From positions 1 to 64,000 of the forward strand of contig NZ_FQXS01000005.1 of the NCBI RefSeq assembly GCF_900130015.1: 64,000 bases of DNA. The letters are read 5' to 3'. This DNA is from Desulfofustis glycolicus DSM 9705. Its GTDB lineage: Bacteria > Desulfobacterota > Desulfobulbia > Desulfobulbales > Desulfocapsaceae. A program made the position numbers and the translations under genes. Below, one piece after another: positions 35,176 to 48,814 of this stretch (positions are counted from its first letter, which is position 1; every line of letters begins with the position of its first letter). The notes beneath the pieces are model-generated. The model was not told the origin of the DNA and made no database searches. It saw only the letters and a list, made by a program, of their open reading frames with translations.

Positions 35176-36150
35176 ATGACGGCTGCAGATCGAGGCCATG
35201 GCACAGGGGGGCCCGGGCCGGCGGCCGGCGCCGTAACAGCGACCGATCAGCTCCAGCAGGCCCGCGGGATGATCGCTGCAACCGGCGCCTATCTGATTTG
35301 GGGGTTGCTGCCGATCTACTGGAAAGCGCTCCAATCAATTGCCCCATACCAGATCCTTGCCCATCGGATGTTCTGGTCGCTGGTGGTGACGGCCTGCCTG
35401 CTCGCTATTTTCGGTGGCAAGGACAGCTTTCGGTCGTTGTTTGCCGATCGAAAGACGGTGCTCGTCTCAACCGGCAGCGGCTTACTGCTCGGCGTCAACT
35501 GGTTGACCTATATCTGGGCGGTCAACAGCGGCTATATCGTCGAGACGAGCCTTGGCTACTATATCAATCCGTTAGTGACCGTTACCTTCGCCGTATTCAT
35601 TCTCGGGGAACGGCTCCGTTTCGGCCAGGCCGCAGCGCTGCTGCTGGCCGTTTCCGGGGTTGTCTATCTGACTGTGGTCTATGGGCGGTTCCCCTGGATT
35701 GCGTTGCTGCTGGCGATGACATTTGCCGTTTACGGCCTGCTCCATAAGACGACCCAGATCGCGCCATTGAAGGGGTTGTTTCTGGAAACGCTGGTGTTTT
35801 TCCTGCCGGCCAGTGCGATGATCCTGTTTGCCGGCTCGGACGGGCGGGGCGCATTTATCACCGGCGGCTGGCCGCTTTCACTGTTGCTCGTCGGGACCGG
35901 CGTCATCACGACCATTCCGTTGCTGCTGTTTGCCTATGCCGCGCATAATATCAAGCTTTCGCTGCTCGGCATCCTGCAATACACAGCGCCGACCCTGAAT
36001 CTGCTCCTTGGCGTCTTCGTTTATCAGGAAGAGTTTCCCGGAAGTCGAATGATCGGATTTCTATTGGTCTGGAGTGGTTTGTTCGTTTTTGTCGTCGAAG
36101 GAATGATCCAGCGCTCGCGGATCAAAAAGGCGCTATTGGCGCAGCGGTGA
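35176..36150 (+). CDS. rarD: RarD-type EamA permease
   Basis: A 324-residue drug/metabolite transporter with ten predicted helices (two EamA repeats). GAYLIWGLLPIYWKALQSI at about residues 36-54 and the continuing LAHRMFWSL are typical of RarD, a family linked to chloramphenicol sensitivity but without a firm substrate. The start ATG at 35176 is 2 bases after the CcdA-like stop and adds a polar 30-residue N-terminus rich in Gly, Pro and Ala; the ATG at 35269 (MIAATGAYL) gives the usual family start and may be the real one. No partner genes follow. Confidence 0.85.
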   Translation: MTAADRGHGTGGPGPAAGAVTATDQLQQARGMIAATGAYLIWGLLPIYWKALQSIAPYQILAHRMFWSLVVTACLLAIFGGKDSFRSLFADRKTVLVSTGSGLLLGVNWLTYIWAVNSGYIVETSLGYYINPLVTVTFAVFILGERLRFGQAAALLLAVSGVVYLTVVYGRFPWIALLLAMTFAVYGLLHKTTQIAPLKGLFLETLVFFLPASAMILFAGSDGRGAFITGGWPLSLLLVGTGVITTIPLLLFAYAAHNIKLSLLGILQYTAPTLNLLLGVFVYQEEFPGSRMIGFLLVWSGLFVFVVEGMIQRSRIKKALLAQR

Positions 36151-36596
36151 GCCGATTCTTGCCATCTTTTCAGAACTTGTGACGGGGGAGCGGGTAAGGG
36201 GCGGATAATCGTTGGCGGCGGTGCGGCAATCTCCGAAAGAATGATTATCATCTAAGGTAAGAGCAGGGTCTTTGCATGATGTGGCAACGGGGCATTTCTT
36301 CTCTTCTTTCACTCCCTCTCTCCACCTGTCCCGCCAAGCATCATGCTCAGGCCCCGCCTATTTTTTTATCCCTTGCAACCGTAGTTTTTCCTCTGCACCT
36401 GGCAACGGCCCAACCGGACAGGAGGTGGAGCTATTCGTCGCACCACCGGAGACTGCCGAACAACAAGCCTGGCTCGGTTTGTTCATCGCAAAAATCGTTT
36501 GATTTTTCGCCAACGTTCCAGCTATCATGGACCCACTGCCGACAAGAGGGCTGGTACCCTTTGATCGGCTCCCCAAGAACCGGCGATGATGGTCAA
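36151..36596. other. 446-base region without a supported gene
   Basis: A frame open from 36276 runs in phase into the FHA gene but its first 107 codons are rich in Ser, Pro, His and Cys and show no conserved pattern, so I treat it as untranslated. It contains ATGATTATCAT (36241-36251), an exact 11-base palindrome that matches the core of the Fur consensus at 10 of 11 positions, with no recognisable promoter at a fixed distance. Nothing else is evident. Confidence 0.45.
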
Positions 36597-37088
36597 ATGA
36601 TAGATAAAAAACAATTACTTACAACCTTTCTTCCGATAGCCGTGCTGCAGGCGGAAACAACTGATGCCGCAGAAGCGGTACCGCAGCAACAATTGTTTGA
36701 CGGCATGGTCTGTATCAGGCGGCTACCGTTTCGGATTGGCCGTGAGTCGCGGGTCAAGAAGGTAAACGGTCGCATCGAACGGATCGAACGCCCCAAACTG
36801 GACGACCGGGAGCCAAACAATGATCTTTACCTGGTCGACCGGGGACACTTGCTCAATATTTCCCGAGAGCATCTGCTCATCGAGGTCGACGGCGAATCAT
36901 TTTACCTGGTCGATCGAGGGAGTGCCTGCGGCACCAAGGTCAATGGTGAACCGGTCGGCGGGGAGGACCAGGGTGGTCGGAGCATCCTGAAGGATGGGGA
37001 CATCATCACTATCGGCACGATGGAGAGCCCGTATCGCTTTCGCTTTCTCGATCTGCGTGGGTTTATGATCGCGACGAGCGACCACTGA
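36597..37088 (+). CDS. FHA-domain protein
   Basis: A 163-residue protein with a forkhead-associated domain, which binds phosphothreonine peptides. The signature is visible: FRIGRES (about residues 45-51), then a loop, NISREHLLIEV (about 87-97) and DRGSACGTKVNGEPV (about 103-117), giving the Gly-Arg, Ser-x-x-His and Asn-Gly positions of the fold. There is no kinase or membrane helix in it, and no kinase next to it, so the partner is unknown. ATG 36597 has only a weak ribosome site. It may be an assembly or signalling adaptor. Confidence 0.8.
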   Translation: MIDKKQLLTTFLPIAVLQAETTDAAEAVPQQQLFDGMVCIRRLPFRIGRESRVKKVNGRIERIERPKLDDREPNNDLYLVDRGHLLNISREHLLIEVDGESFYLVDRGSACGTKVNGEPVGGEDQGGRSILKDGDIITIGTMESPYRFRFLDLRGFMIATSDH

Positions 37089-37179
37089 CGACAGCGGTCG
37101 ATAGCACAAGCAGCGCGTCCCGGAGACTGTGCTCGACACGGCGGCGCGCACAATGCGAGGGAGAGAAGGCCGTTATACG

Positions 37180-37980
37180 TCAGTCGGCCTGACTGATCGC
37201 CTGGGCGATCCGCAGGGCCTGTCTGGTAGCCGCGACATCGTGGACGCGCAACAGGGAAACCTTGTCCAGACACAAGGCTGAAACAACGGCCGTTGCCAGA
37301 TCACGGTCTTGAGCCGGGCAACCGGTGAGATCTCCGAGGAAGCGTTTGCGTGAATGGCCGAGCAGCACCGGTCTGCCCAGTCCGGCAAACCGGTCGATAT
37401 GCTTGATCAGCGAGAGGTTGTGCTGCAGCCGTTTGCCAAAGCCGATGCCGGGATCGACAATGATCCTGGCCGGGTCGATGCCGGCGGCCGCCAGCGTTGC
37501 CAACCGCTCGGCGAGAAAATCGTAGATTTCACCGACCACGTCCTCGTAGCGGGGATCCACCTGCATGGTATCGGGCGTTCCCTGCATATGCATGATGATT
37601 ACCTCGGCGTCGCTGTCGGCAATCACTGCCAGCATATCCGGGTCGCCGCGGACGGCGCTGATATCGTTGATCAGCGACGCGCCGGCGGTCAGGGCCTGAC
37701 GTGCCACCTCCGCTTTACGGGTATCGATGGATATCGGTATGTCGGAGAATGTGCGGATGGCGTTGATCAGCGGGATGGTTCGCTCCAGTTCCGCACCGAG
37801 AGAGACCGGATCGGCAAAGGGGCGCGTCGATTCGCCGCCGATATCGATAATATCGGCGCCTGACTCGATCAGCATCCGGGCGTGCTCGACGGCGCCGGGC
37901 AGGTCTGAACAAGAGCCGCCGTCGGAAAATGAGTCGGGGGTCACATTGACGATCCCCATAACCCGGGGGCCGTCGGTCAT
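37180..37980 (-). CDS. folP: dihydropteroate synthase
   Basis: FolP (266 residues) joins 4-aminobenzoate to dihydropterin pyrophosphate in folate synthesis and is the sulfonamide target. The first signature MGIVNVTPDSFSDGG (about residues 9-23) and second DIGGESTRP (about 46-54) are exact, and the later barrel motifs (DIPISIDT, LINDISA, IIVDPGIGFGK, VLLGHSRKRF) follow in order. Its ATG overlaps the ftsH stop (ATGA), so the two genes are translationally coupled, an arrangement seen in many bacteria. No dihydrofolate reductase gene is close. Confidence 0.96.
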   Translation of the reverse strand: MTDGPRVMGIVNVTPDSFSDGGSCSDLPGAVEHARMLIESGADIIDIGGESTRPFADPVSLGAELERTIPLINAIRTFSDIPISIDTRKAEVARQALTAGASLINDISAVRGDPDMLAVIADSDAEVIIMHMQGTPDTMQVDPRYEDVVGEIYDFLAERLATLAAAGIDPARIIVDPGIGFGKRLQHNLSLIKHIDRFAGLGRPVLLGHSRKRFLGDLTGCPAQDRDLATAVVSALCLDKVSLLRVHDVAATRQALRIAQAISQAD

Positions 37981-39941
37981 GTCGATAGTCCCGGCTCCCG
38001 GTTTTCTTCCGCCTCTTCTTCCGCTGGTGTTTCAGCGGCTTCTTCTGTCGCCGGTTCCGGAATGGGCGGTTCCGTCGCCGCCGGTCCGGCAGATTTCTTC
38101 ACCGCCTCGGTTCCCTGTGCTTCCCCGTTCGGCTGGTGGACGTCAGGGCGCAACTCGGCGAGGATTCGCTTGATATCCTCGAGGACGATGGTCTCCTTCT
38201 CGAGCAGTTCGCTGGCCATTCGCTCCAAAACATCACGGTGGCTTTCCAGCAGAGAACTTACCTTGTCGATTGCTTCGAGGATGATCTCTTTTACGGCGCT
38301 ATCGATCTGCCGGGCTGTTTCTTCGCTGAAATCTCGGTGCTGGGCGATCTCCCTGCCGAGAAAGATCTGTTCTTCTTTCTTGCCGTAGGTCAGCGGGCCC
38401 AATTCTTCACTCATGCCCCATTCGCAGACCATCTTGCGGGCCAGTTGAGTGGCACGTTCGAGATCGTTGCCGGCACCGGTGGTGATCTCATCAAAGACGA
38501 GTTTTTCCGCGACACGACCGCCAAACAGGATGCAGATCGAGTTTTTCAGAAACGCCTTTGAGTGGGTATATTTTTCGACCATCGGTAATTGCATGGTCAG
38601 CCCGAGCGCGCGGCCGCGGGGGATGATGGTCACCTTGTGGATCGGGTCGGTATTGGGCAGCAAATAGGCGACGAGGGCGTGCCCTGCCTCGTGGTAAGCG
38701 GTGACCTCTTTTTCCTTCTCGGTGATGATCATCGAACGCCGTTCGGCGCCCATCATGATCTTGTCTTTGGCTTTCTCCAGAAGAGCCAGGGTGATCTCCT
38801 TGGCACCTTCACGGGCGGCCATCAGCGCCGCTTCATTGATCAGGTTTTCCAGGTCGGCGCCGGAAAAACCGGGAGTGCCCCGTGCCAGGATATCGTAATC
38901 GATATTGGGCGCCATTTTGGTTTTTTTACCATAGATCTCGAGTATTTTCTGGCGTCCTCCAACATCTGGGATCGGCACGACCACCTGCCGGTCGAAACGA
39001 CCGGGGCGGAGGAGGGCCGGGTCAAGAACGTCGGGCCGGTTGGTTGCGGCCACGATAATGACCCCTTCGTTCGACTCGAAACCGTCCATTTCAACGAGCA
39101 GTTGGTTCAGGGTCTGTTCCCGCTCATCGTGGCCGCCGCCGAGCCCGGCACCACGATGACGGCCGACGGCATCGATCTCATCGATGAAGATGATACAGGG
39201 GGCATGTTTTTTCCCCTGGATAAACAGGTCCCGGACCCGTGAGGCGCCGACACCGACGAACATCTCGACAAAATCGGAACCGGAGATGGAAAAAAACGGC
39301 ACGTCGGCCTCGCCGGCGATCGCTCGCGCGAGCAGAGTCTTGCCGGTGCCCGGAGGGCCGGCCAGCAGCACGCCTTTTGGGATCCGCCCGCCGAGCGCGG
39401 TGAACTTATGCGGGTCCTTGAGAAAATCGATGATCTCCTCAAGCTCCTCTTTCGCCTCGTCGATACCGGCGACGTCGGCAAACGTTACCTTGTTGGTGCC
39501 TTGCTCCATCAATCGGGCCCGGGTCTTGCCGAAAGACAGGGCGCCGCCCTTGCCGCCGCCCTGCATCTGGCGCATGAAGAAGATCCAGACACCGATCAAC
39601 AGCAGCATCGGGAACCAGGAAACGAAGATGGTCATGAACCAATTGTCTTTCTGGGATTCCTTCACTGATATGTCGACGCCGGCATCGCGCAACAGCGGGA
39701 TGAGTTCGTCGTCATTGGCCGGGAAGATGGTGCGAAACGGTTTGCCGTCCTGCAACGTGCCGGAAAGGGTATCACCGTCGATCCTGACTCGGTTGATCGA
39801 TTTGTTCTCGATCCTGGTCATGAACTCGCTGTAGGTAAGCGAGGAAACGTTGCTCTGTGGTTTGTTGAACAGGTTGAAGAGCAGGATCATGGTCAGGCCG
39901 ATCACCAGCCACATGCTCAAGTTTTTATAGAACGTATTCAA
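37977..39941 (-). CDS. ftsH: ATP-dependent zinc metalloprotease FtsH
   Basis: The 654-residue membrane AAA+ protease that degrades misassembled membrane proteins and regulators such as LpxC or sigma32 in relatives. Two membrane helices flank a periplasmic domain (about residues 9-26 and 103-123); Walker A is GPPGTGKT (195-202), the second region [13 protein letters not shown], and the zinc site HEAGH lies near 420. The C-terminal about 50 residues are rich in Pro, Ala and Glu and are longer than in E. coli. It starts with TTG at 39941, preceded by GGGAGG, so the start is probably real. A hairpin overlaps the ribosome-site region. folP overlaps its end. Confidence 0.96.
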   Translation of the reverse strand: MNTFYKNLSMWLVIGLTMILLFNLFNKPQSNVSSLTYSEFMTRIENKSINRVRIDGDTLSGTLQDGKPFRTIFPANDDELIPLLRDAGVDISVKESQKDNWFMTIFVSWFPMLLLIGVWIFFMRQMQGGGKGGALSFGKTRARLMEQGTNKVTFADVAGIDEAKEELEEIIDFLKDPHKFTALGGRIPKGVLLAGPPGTGKTLLARAIAGEADVPFFSISGSDFVEMFVGVGASRVRDLFIQGKKHAPCIIFIDEIDAVGRHRGAGLGGGHDEREQTLNQLLVEMDGFESNEGVIIVAATNRPDVLDPALLRPGRFDRQVVVPIPDVGGRQKILEIYGKKTKMAPNIDYDILARGTPGFSGADLENLINEAALMAAREGAKEITLALLEKAKDKIMMGAERRSMIITEKEKEVTAYHEAGHALVAYLLPNTDPIHKVTIIPRGRALGLTMQLPMVEKYTHSKAFLKNSICILFGGRVAEKLVFDEITTGAGNDLERATQLARKMVCEWGMSEELGPLTYGKKEEQIFLGREIAQHRDFSEETARQIDSAVKEIILEAIDKVSSLLESHRDVLERMASELLEKETIVLEDIKRILAELRPDVHQPNGEAQGTEAVKKSAGPAATEPPIPEPATEEAAETPAEEEAEENREPGLST

Positions 39942-39951
39942 AAATACCTCC

Positions 39952-39981
39952 CGGTACGATCAACCGATCTCCGTCGTACCG
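39952..39981 (-). other. hairpin just upstream of the ftsH ribosome-binding site
   Basis: CGGTACGA (39974-39981 on the minus strand) pairs with TCGTACCG (39952-39959), closing a 14-base loop. The stem ends directly at the GGGAGG ribosome site in front of the TTG start, so folding could affect ftsH translation. It could also be chance. Confidence 0.35.
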
Positions 39982-40091
39982 CTCATGTTCTCTTTTATTC
40001 GGAGCAGCACCCCGGTGCCGCCGTGACAATCGCCATTACATTAAACCATCTTTCGGTAAAGTCGAGTGCCTTCCGTTACCTATTCTAGTCA

Positions 40092-43304
<3,213 letters not shown>

Positions 43305-43365
43305 AAGATCCGTTGCGCTCAGAAAAGGGTGCGTGGTGTCTGTCGAAATTCTTCAGGTCTGGTTT

Positions 43366-44499
<1,134 letters not shown>

Positions 44500-44665
44500 A
44501 AGGACGTCCTTCTGCACGGGCGGTCGGAGGACCGCATCAGTATTGCGGCTGCTGCTGAGGGGGAAATGCCTGCCGCCAGTCCGATCGACCCGATGGCTCG
44601 AAATCGTTCTTGGCGGTGGCAGCAGGGGTGAGCCGATCTTTGTTTCGTCAAGATAAAACGCCAAC

Positions 44666-44694
44666 ATATAACTCGGATTAGCGCTTTTCGTCAA
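44666..44694 (-). promoter_or_regulatory. promoter of carAB
   Basis: On the minus strand TTGACG (44689-44694), a 17-base spacer and TTATAT (44666-44671), about 160 bases before the carA ATG. It abuts a 17-base tandem repeat (44694-44726) just upstream of its -35. Confidence 0.55.
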
Positions 44695-44726
44695 GAAGAA
44701 TCAAGCCGACAGAAGAATCAAGCCGA
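44694..44726. repeat. two copies of a 17-base direct repeat at the carA promoter
   Basis: AGAAGAATCAAGCCGA occurs at 44694-44709 and again at 44711-44726, with a single C between. The first copy overlaps the -35 of carA. It may be a duplicated activator or repressor site, or a small slippage duplication. The remainder of 44727-44892 up to the next gene shows nothing I can name. Confidence 0.55.
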
Positions 44727-44892
44727 TCGCCCGGGGATACCGATTTTCATCAGCAGAATTGAGCGATGGCGATTGGTCGTTGTCAGTCGTCAGTGCGGAT
44801 CCGGGAATGTGGTTCTCTCCGTGCGGTGCCACGAACGGTGAAGCAAAAATGAACGGCACGTTGTCGACCGGAGTTGTTTTCGGCCGGCCGTT

Positions 44893-46332
44893 ATGGTAGA
44901 GCAACTGGCCATGATAAAGCGATTATCCCCCCAAGAAGAAACGACAGACGCCCGAAACGGTGGCGTTGAGCTGCGCCGGGTCGTGCTGGATGAATTGACC
45001 GTCGAGCGCTTCGATGCGGCAGCTGGACAAGCCTGGTGCGTTCTCGGCGGTACCCGCTCTGGTGTCGATCGATTTGTGTCTCTGCTCGCCGGCAGCGAGG
45101 AAACGTTCACGGCGGAAGTGTTCAAACTGCCCGACAACCTGGCCGTCGTCAGTTTCCGTGGTCAGCAGGAATTATTTGAACAAGAGCTGCGGCGGGATGA
45201 TTCGGAATTTCTCGATAAAATCGACCCCGGCACTCCGGCTCGCGCGTTTCTCCAGCCCGGTGCCCGGACCGATGAGTTGATCCGGCTCTTTCGACTCGAT
45301 CATGTGCTTGATCGAGGGTATCGCCAGCTCAGTTCCGGGGAGAGCAGAAAGCTGCTGCTGCTGTCGGCAATCAGTCGTGGCGCCCGCTATCTGCTCGTGG
45401 AAAATCCTTACGACGGCCTGGACCGGAAAGCCTGCCGGGACTTCGATCGAACCATGACGGAGTTGCTCCAGGAGGGGTTCGGCATCATGCTCGCACTCAC
45501 CAGTCGGGCCGATATACCGATCTGGTGTACCCACCTGGCGGTGATCGAAGGGGGCGTCATGGTGCTGCAGGGAGAGCGCGGCGACGTTGAACAGGCCATA
45601 GCTGCAGCCGAGGCGGCCGGCAGCTGGGTACAATTGCTTGGTGCCGGAGCGGGTGAGGATACGGCCGGAGAGCCGGAAACGCTGGTCAGACTGGTCGGAG
45701 GCCATGCCGGTTATGGTGGAAAAAACATTTTTTCCGGTCTCGATCTGACCGTTCAAACCGGCCAGCATACATTAGTCAGCGGCCCGAACGGGGCCGGCAA
45801 GTCAACCCTGCTGGCCCTGATTACCGGCGATCATCCCGATTGCTATACCAACGAGTTGTACCTGTTCGGCATTCGGCGCGGAAGCGGCGAGTCGATCTGG
45901 CAGTTGAAGAAAGAGATGGGTATCGTCAGCCCGGCGCTGCACCGCGAGCATTATCTGCCGGGCAATGTCCTGCAGGTGATTGTTTCCGGTTTTTTCGATT
46001 CAATAGGCCTCTATAACAAACCGACTGCGCAACAACGGCGGCAGGCCCGTTCATGGCTTGCCGAGATCGGCCTGAGCGATCGGGAAAAAACACCGTTCCG
46101 GCGGCTGGGCTACGGGGAACAGCGCCTTATCCTGATTGCCCGTGCCTTGATCAAGCTACCGAAATTACTGGTTCTCGACGAGCCGACCCAGGGGCTGGAT
46201 GATCGCAACCGCGCCACGCTGCTTGATTTTCTAGAAACGATCGCGGCGCGGCAGATCAGCACGATTCTCTATGTCAGCCATCGGCAGGACGAATTCCGGC
46301 CTTTTTTTCGGAACCATCTCGAACTGGGTTGA
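44893..46332 (+). CDS. modF: double-ATPase ABC protein, ModF-like
   Basis: A 479-residue protein of two fused ABC ATPase domains and no membrane segment, as in ModF (E. coli length about 490). The second domain is complete: SGPNGAGKST (about 296-305), GYGEQRLILIARAL as signature and LLVLDEP as Walker B. In the first, the P-loop reads GGTRSGVDR where GxxGxGKS/T is expected, although LSSGESRKLLL and YLLVENPYDGLD remain, so the first half probably does not bind ATP normally. ModF has been linked to molybdate uptake but its role is unclear. No modABC genes are near. Start choice is uncertain; the ATG 18 bases downstream is possible. Confidence 0.75.
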   Translation: MVEQLAMIKRLSPQEETTDARNGGVELRRVVLDELTVERFDAAAGQAWCVLGGTRSGVDRFVSLLAGSEETFTAEVFKLPDNLAVVSFRGQQELFEQELRRDDSEFLDKIDPGTPARAFLQPGARTDELIRLFRLDHVLDRGYRQLSSGESRKLLLLSAISRGARYLLVENPYDGLDRKACRDFDRTMTELLQEGFGIMLALTSRADIPIWCTHLAVIEGGVMVLQGERGDVEQAIAAAEAAGSWVQLLGAGAGEDTAGEPETLVRLVGGHAGYGGKNIFSGLDLTVQTGQHTLVSGPNGAGKSTLLALITGDHPDCYTNELYLFGIRRGSGESIWQLKKEMGIVSPALHREHYLPGNVLQVIVSGFFDSIGLYNKPTAQQRRQARSWLAEIGLSDREKTPFRRLGYGEQRLILIARALIKLPKLLVLDEPTQGLDDRNRATLLDFLETIAARQISTILYVSHRQDEFRPFFRNHLELG

Positions 46333-46418
46333 GCCTGCTGCCGCCGATCGGCGAACGGTCGACAGGCAATGCTCGGCTCTGGCCGGTGACGCTGCCTGTT
46401 GCCGAGACGAGGGCGCGG

Positions 46419-46961
46419 TTAGGCGAAGCTGTCATCAAACAGCTTTTCAATAGCGGCCCGACCCGCGTCGCTGAGATATCTGGTCCCGGAGCCGACGAAG
46501 GTATCGTATTTGATATGGGGCTGGTCTTCCTGCCAGCCGTCTTTCCAGGTGTACCACTTTTCTTTCGGTTGATCGAAGACATGCAGGGGGCGATTGAAAA
46601 TCTTGGCCAGCTGTACGGCCCAGCCGGTCCCACCTTTTACCGAACCGTCATCCTGGATGCTGCCGATGACGAATACCTGATAACCGCTGTTGACCATGTG
46701 GAAAATGGTCTGCAGGACCCTACGGATCTTCTCTGTCTCATAGTAGGTTCGGTGCATCATACGGGATGCAAGTTCCATGCTGATGTCACCCCGTTCGAGT
46801 TCTTCCTCGGTCAGGATCCGGGTGTTTTTGTCCCGGGACAGTTTGTGGCCCTCAAAGGTGTAGATGACTTCATTGACCTTGAACTTCTCGGCGGTTTCAC
46901 CGAAGACGGTTTCGGCGCCTTTCAGGCCGCCGCTGTAGAGCGTGCAGTTTTCAGGATTCAT
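46419..46961 (-). CDS. unknown protein with SLOG-like (Rossmann) pattern
   Basis: A 180-residue protein I do not recognise by name. It has a GG-rich start (LYSGGLKGAETVFGE, near residues 9-23) and a later strand-loop FVIGSIQDDGSVKGGTGWAVQLAK with GG and a polar helix, then RPLHVFDQ, a layout typical of SLOG/LOG nucleotide-binding Rossmann folds such as the YpsA or DprA group. The C-terminus (YLSDAGRAAIEKLFDD) is helical. I start at ATG 46961, which has an ideal GAGGG ribosome site; an upstream ATG at 46988 is weaker. It lies between ModF and cmoB, convergent with the former. Ligand and role are unknown. Confidence 0.6.
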   Translation of the reverse strand: MNPENCTLYSGGLKGAETVFGETAEKFKVNEVIYTFEGHKLSRDKNTRILTEEELERGDISMELASRMMHRTYYETEKIRRVLQTIFHMVNSGYQVFVIGSIQDDGSVKGGTGWAVQLAKIFNRPLHVFDQPKEKWYTWKDGWQEDQPHIKYDTFVGSGTRYLSDAGRAAIEKLFDDSFA

Positions 46962-47088
46962 GGGATGTCCCTCGTTGATGTTTGACAAAAATCAGCTATG
47001 CATCGGTCTCGATTCTATAATACAGCTGTGGAGAAAGGCAACCGTGCGGTGGCGACCGGATACCTTTTTCCCCTCTTTTTTGCGGTTA

Positions 47089-48045
47089 TCATTTTTCCGC
47101 GCTGAGAAAGACCCGCCATGGGGCGGGGTAGCCTTCTACAGTCTTGGACGGATCGCTTTGATCGATGAAGTCCTCAAACGATTCAAAGACCATCCACTCG
47201 GTGCGCCGCTGTTCGGCCGAACTCATCGGGTGTGCGTCAAACAGCTCCACTGCCGAAAAACCGGCACGACGCAGCCAATTGACCAGGCAGGCGCCGGTCG
47301 GCACGAAATAGGTGCCGGGAACCTTGGCGTAGGTTTTTTGCGGGAACAGGGCTATCGGATCGTCGCCGGGGATGGCTTGGGACTCGACGATCAAGCGACC
47401 GCCGGGCTTCAGGGCGGCGTTGATATCCCGCAGGGCATCGATCGGTGAGGAGCGATGATAGATAATCCCCATCAGCAGGACGAGATCAAAGGTTTCCGGA
47501 AATAAACCAATTTGTTCGACGCCGAGCAGGTCGGCGGCCAGGTTGGTACAACCGGCCATGGCGTTGAGGGCCTGGAAACAGAAATAATGGTGGACCGATG
47601 GTTCGAAGCCAAGAGCCAGCAGCGGCTGATGGGAACTCAGGCGAAACAGGTAATAGCCGTTGTTGCACCCGATATCGGCAACCACCGCGCCGGACAGGTC
47701 GGGTAGGGCGGGAAGGACTCGGCGCCACTTGCGTTCGCTGCGCCATTCGGCGTCGATCTCGATGCCGAAGACGGAAAACGGCCCTTTCCGCCAGGGCATG
47801 AAGGCCTTGAGCTGGTCCTTGATCTGTTGCCGAATTGGCGGTGACACCTCGTCGGCATGACCGATGTGTACCACGCCCTCGCTGCAGTCAACGTTTTCGG
47901 CCCGGAAACGGGCGAGAAATTCTGCGGGCCGGCGGTATCTGAGAAATCCCTTCTTCTGCTGGCCCGCCCATTGGTGCCGGTCTCGCAGGACGGCCTCGAT
48001 GTCGGCACGCCGAACAGTGGCGGGTAGTCGGTCGAGATAATCCAT
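47089..48045 (-). CDS. cmoB: tRNA U34 carboxymethyltransferase CmoB
   Basis: A 318-residue class I methyltransferase that transfers the carboxymethyl group from carboxy-SAM to 5-hydroxyuridine at wobble position 34, giving cmo5U. The SAM motif is VVADIGCNNGYYLFRL, with a Cys-Asn-Asn form typical of CmoB, and the substrate segment has the LLMGIIYHRSSPIDALRDI helix and YFVPTGACLVNWL. Length matches E. coli CmoB (323). It starts 12 bases after the cmoA stop, so the two are co-transcribed. Confidence 0.95.
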   Translation of the reverse strand: MDYLDRLPATVRRADIEAVLRDRHQWAGQQKKGFLRYRRPAEFLARFRAENVDCSEGVVHIGHADEVSPPIRQQIKDQLKAFMPWRKGPFSVFGIEIDAEWRSERKWRRVLPALPDLSGAVVADIGCNNGYYLFRLSSHQPLLALGFEPSVHHYFCFQALNAMAGCTNLAADLLGVEQIGLFPETFDLVLLMGIIYHRSSPIDALRDINAALKPGGRLIVESQAIPGDDPIALFPQKTYAKVPGTYFVPTGACLVNWLRRAGFSAVELFDAHPMSSAEQRRTEWMVFESFEDFIDQSDPSKTVEGYPAPWRVFLSAEK

Positions 48046-48057
48046 ACCGGTATCCGC

Positions 48058-48804
48058 TCAGGCCGGTTTACAGGCGACGAGGGAGCAAAAGTTAAACCAT
48101 TGGAAAAAGGGGGTCACCGGTTGGAACCCGGCGTTGGCGAAGAGGGCGATATTTTCTTCGACGGAAAACGGGATCAGGATATTTTCCAGGGCTTCTCGTT
48201 TGCGGGCGATTTCCAGCTCGGAATATCCGCGCTCCCGCTTCAGGTCGTGATAGATGTCGATAAAACTGCGGTTCAGGCGACCGTCCGGCAGGATCGTCTT
48301 TTCACTGACGATCAGCAGTCCGCCGGGTCGGAGATTGGCAAACAATCTCTCAGCAAGGGCCGGCCGCAGCAGCGGCCTGATGAATTGCAGCGTATAGTTG
48401 ACGACAAAGGCCGCGGTCCCGGGGCGCTGTATCCGGGTGATGTCTTCCAAGCAAAAGTCGATGGTGTGTTGCCGACCATACATTTCCGCTTTAAGCCGGG
48501 CCTTTTCCAGCATCGCCGGTGAACTGTCGATGCCTACCAGACGCAGATCCCGTCCTTCGAGAAGCCTGGCTATTTGTATCAGCGAGGCGCCGGTGGAGCA
48601 GCCGAGATCGCAGACGGTGTCTCCCGGCTGCAAGTGGCGACGAAGCAGGTGAGCGGTTGCCTTGATCACCTCCTGGTAAAACGGAACCGAACGGTCGAGC
48701 ATATCGTCGAAGACTTCGACGACCCGGTCGCTGAAGGCAAAATCCTCGGGTACGGTGTCAGTACGATACAATCGGTCGGCAGGTGGGGATGAAAACGACG
48801 ACAT
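48058..48804 (-). CDS. cmoA: carboxy-S-adenosyl-L-methionine synthase CmoA
   Basis: CmoA (248 residues) converts SAM and prephenate to carboxy-SAM for CmoB. The SAM fold motif VCDLGCSTGASLIQIA and GIDSSPAMLEKA are clear, and the conserved Arg-rich part FIDIYHDLKRERGYSELEIARKR matches CmoA; FNFCSLVACKP ends it. The ATG at 48804 gives the E. coli-like start after a 10-base gap from ydbL; a longer frame to 48978 lies within ydbL in another phase. No strong ribosome site precedes it, so translation may depend on coupling with ydbL. Confidence 0.94.
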   Translation of the reverse strand: MSSFSSPPADRLYRTDTVPEDFAFSDRVVEVFDDMLDRSVPFYQEVIKATAHLLRRHLQPGDTVCDLGCSTGASLIQIARLLEGRDLRLVGIDSSPAMLEKARLKAEMYGRQHTIDFCLEDITRIQRPGTAAFVVNYTLQFIRPLLRPALAERLFANLRPGGLLIVSEKTILPDGRLNRSFIDIYHDLKRERGYSELEIARKREALENILIPFSVEENIALFANAGFQPVTPFFQWFNFCSLVACKPA

Positions 48805-48814
48805 GGCAAGGTTA

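Noticed and set aside
34463-35347. 294-codon open frame on the minus strand
   Set aside because: Antisense to the CcdA-like gene; low-complexity Gln/Asp/Arg composition.
36276-36596. In-frame N-terminal extension of the FHA protein
   Set aside because: It has no conserved pattern, and the ATG at 36597 gives a compact FHA protein; the extension reads like untranslated sequence.
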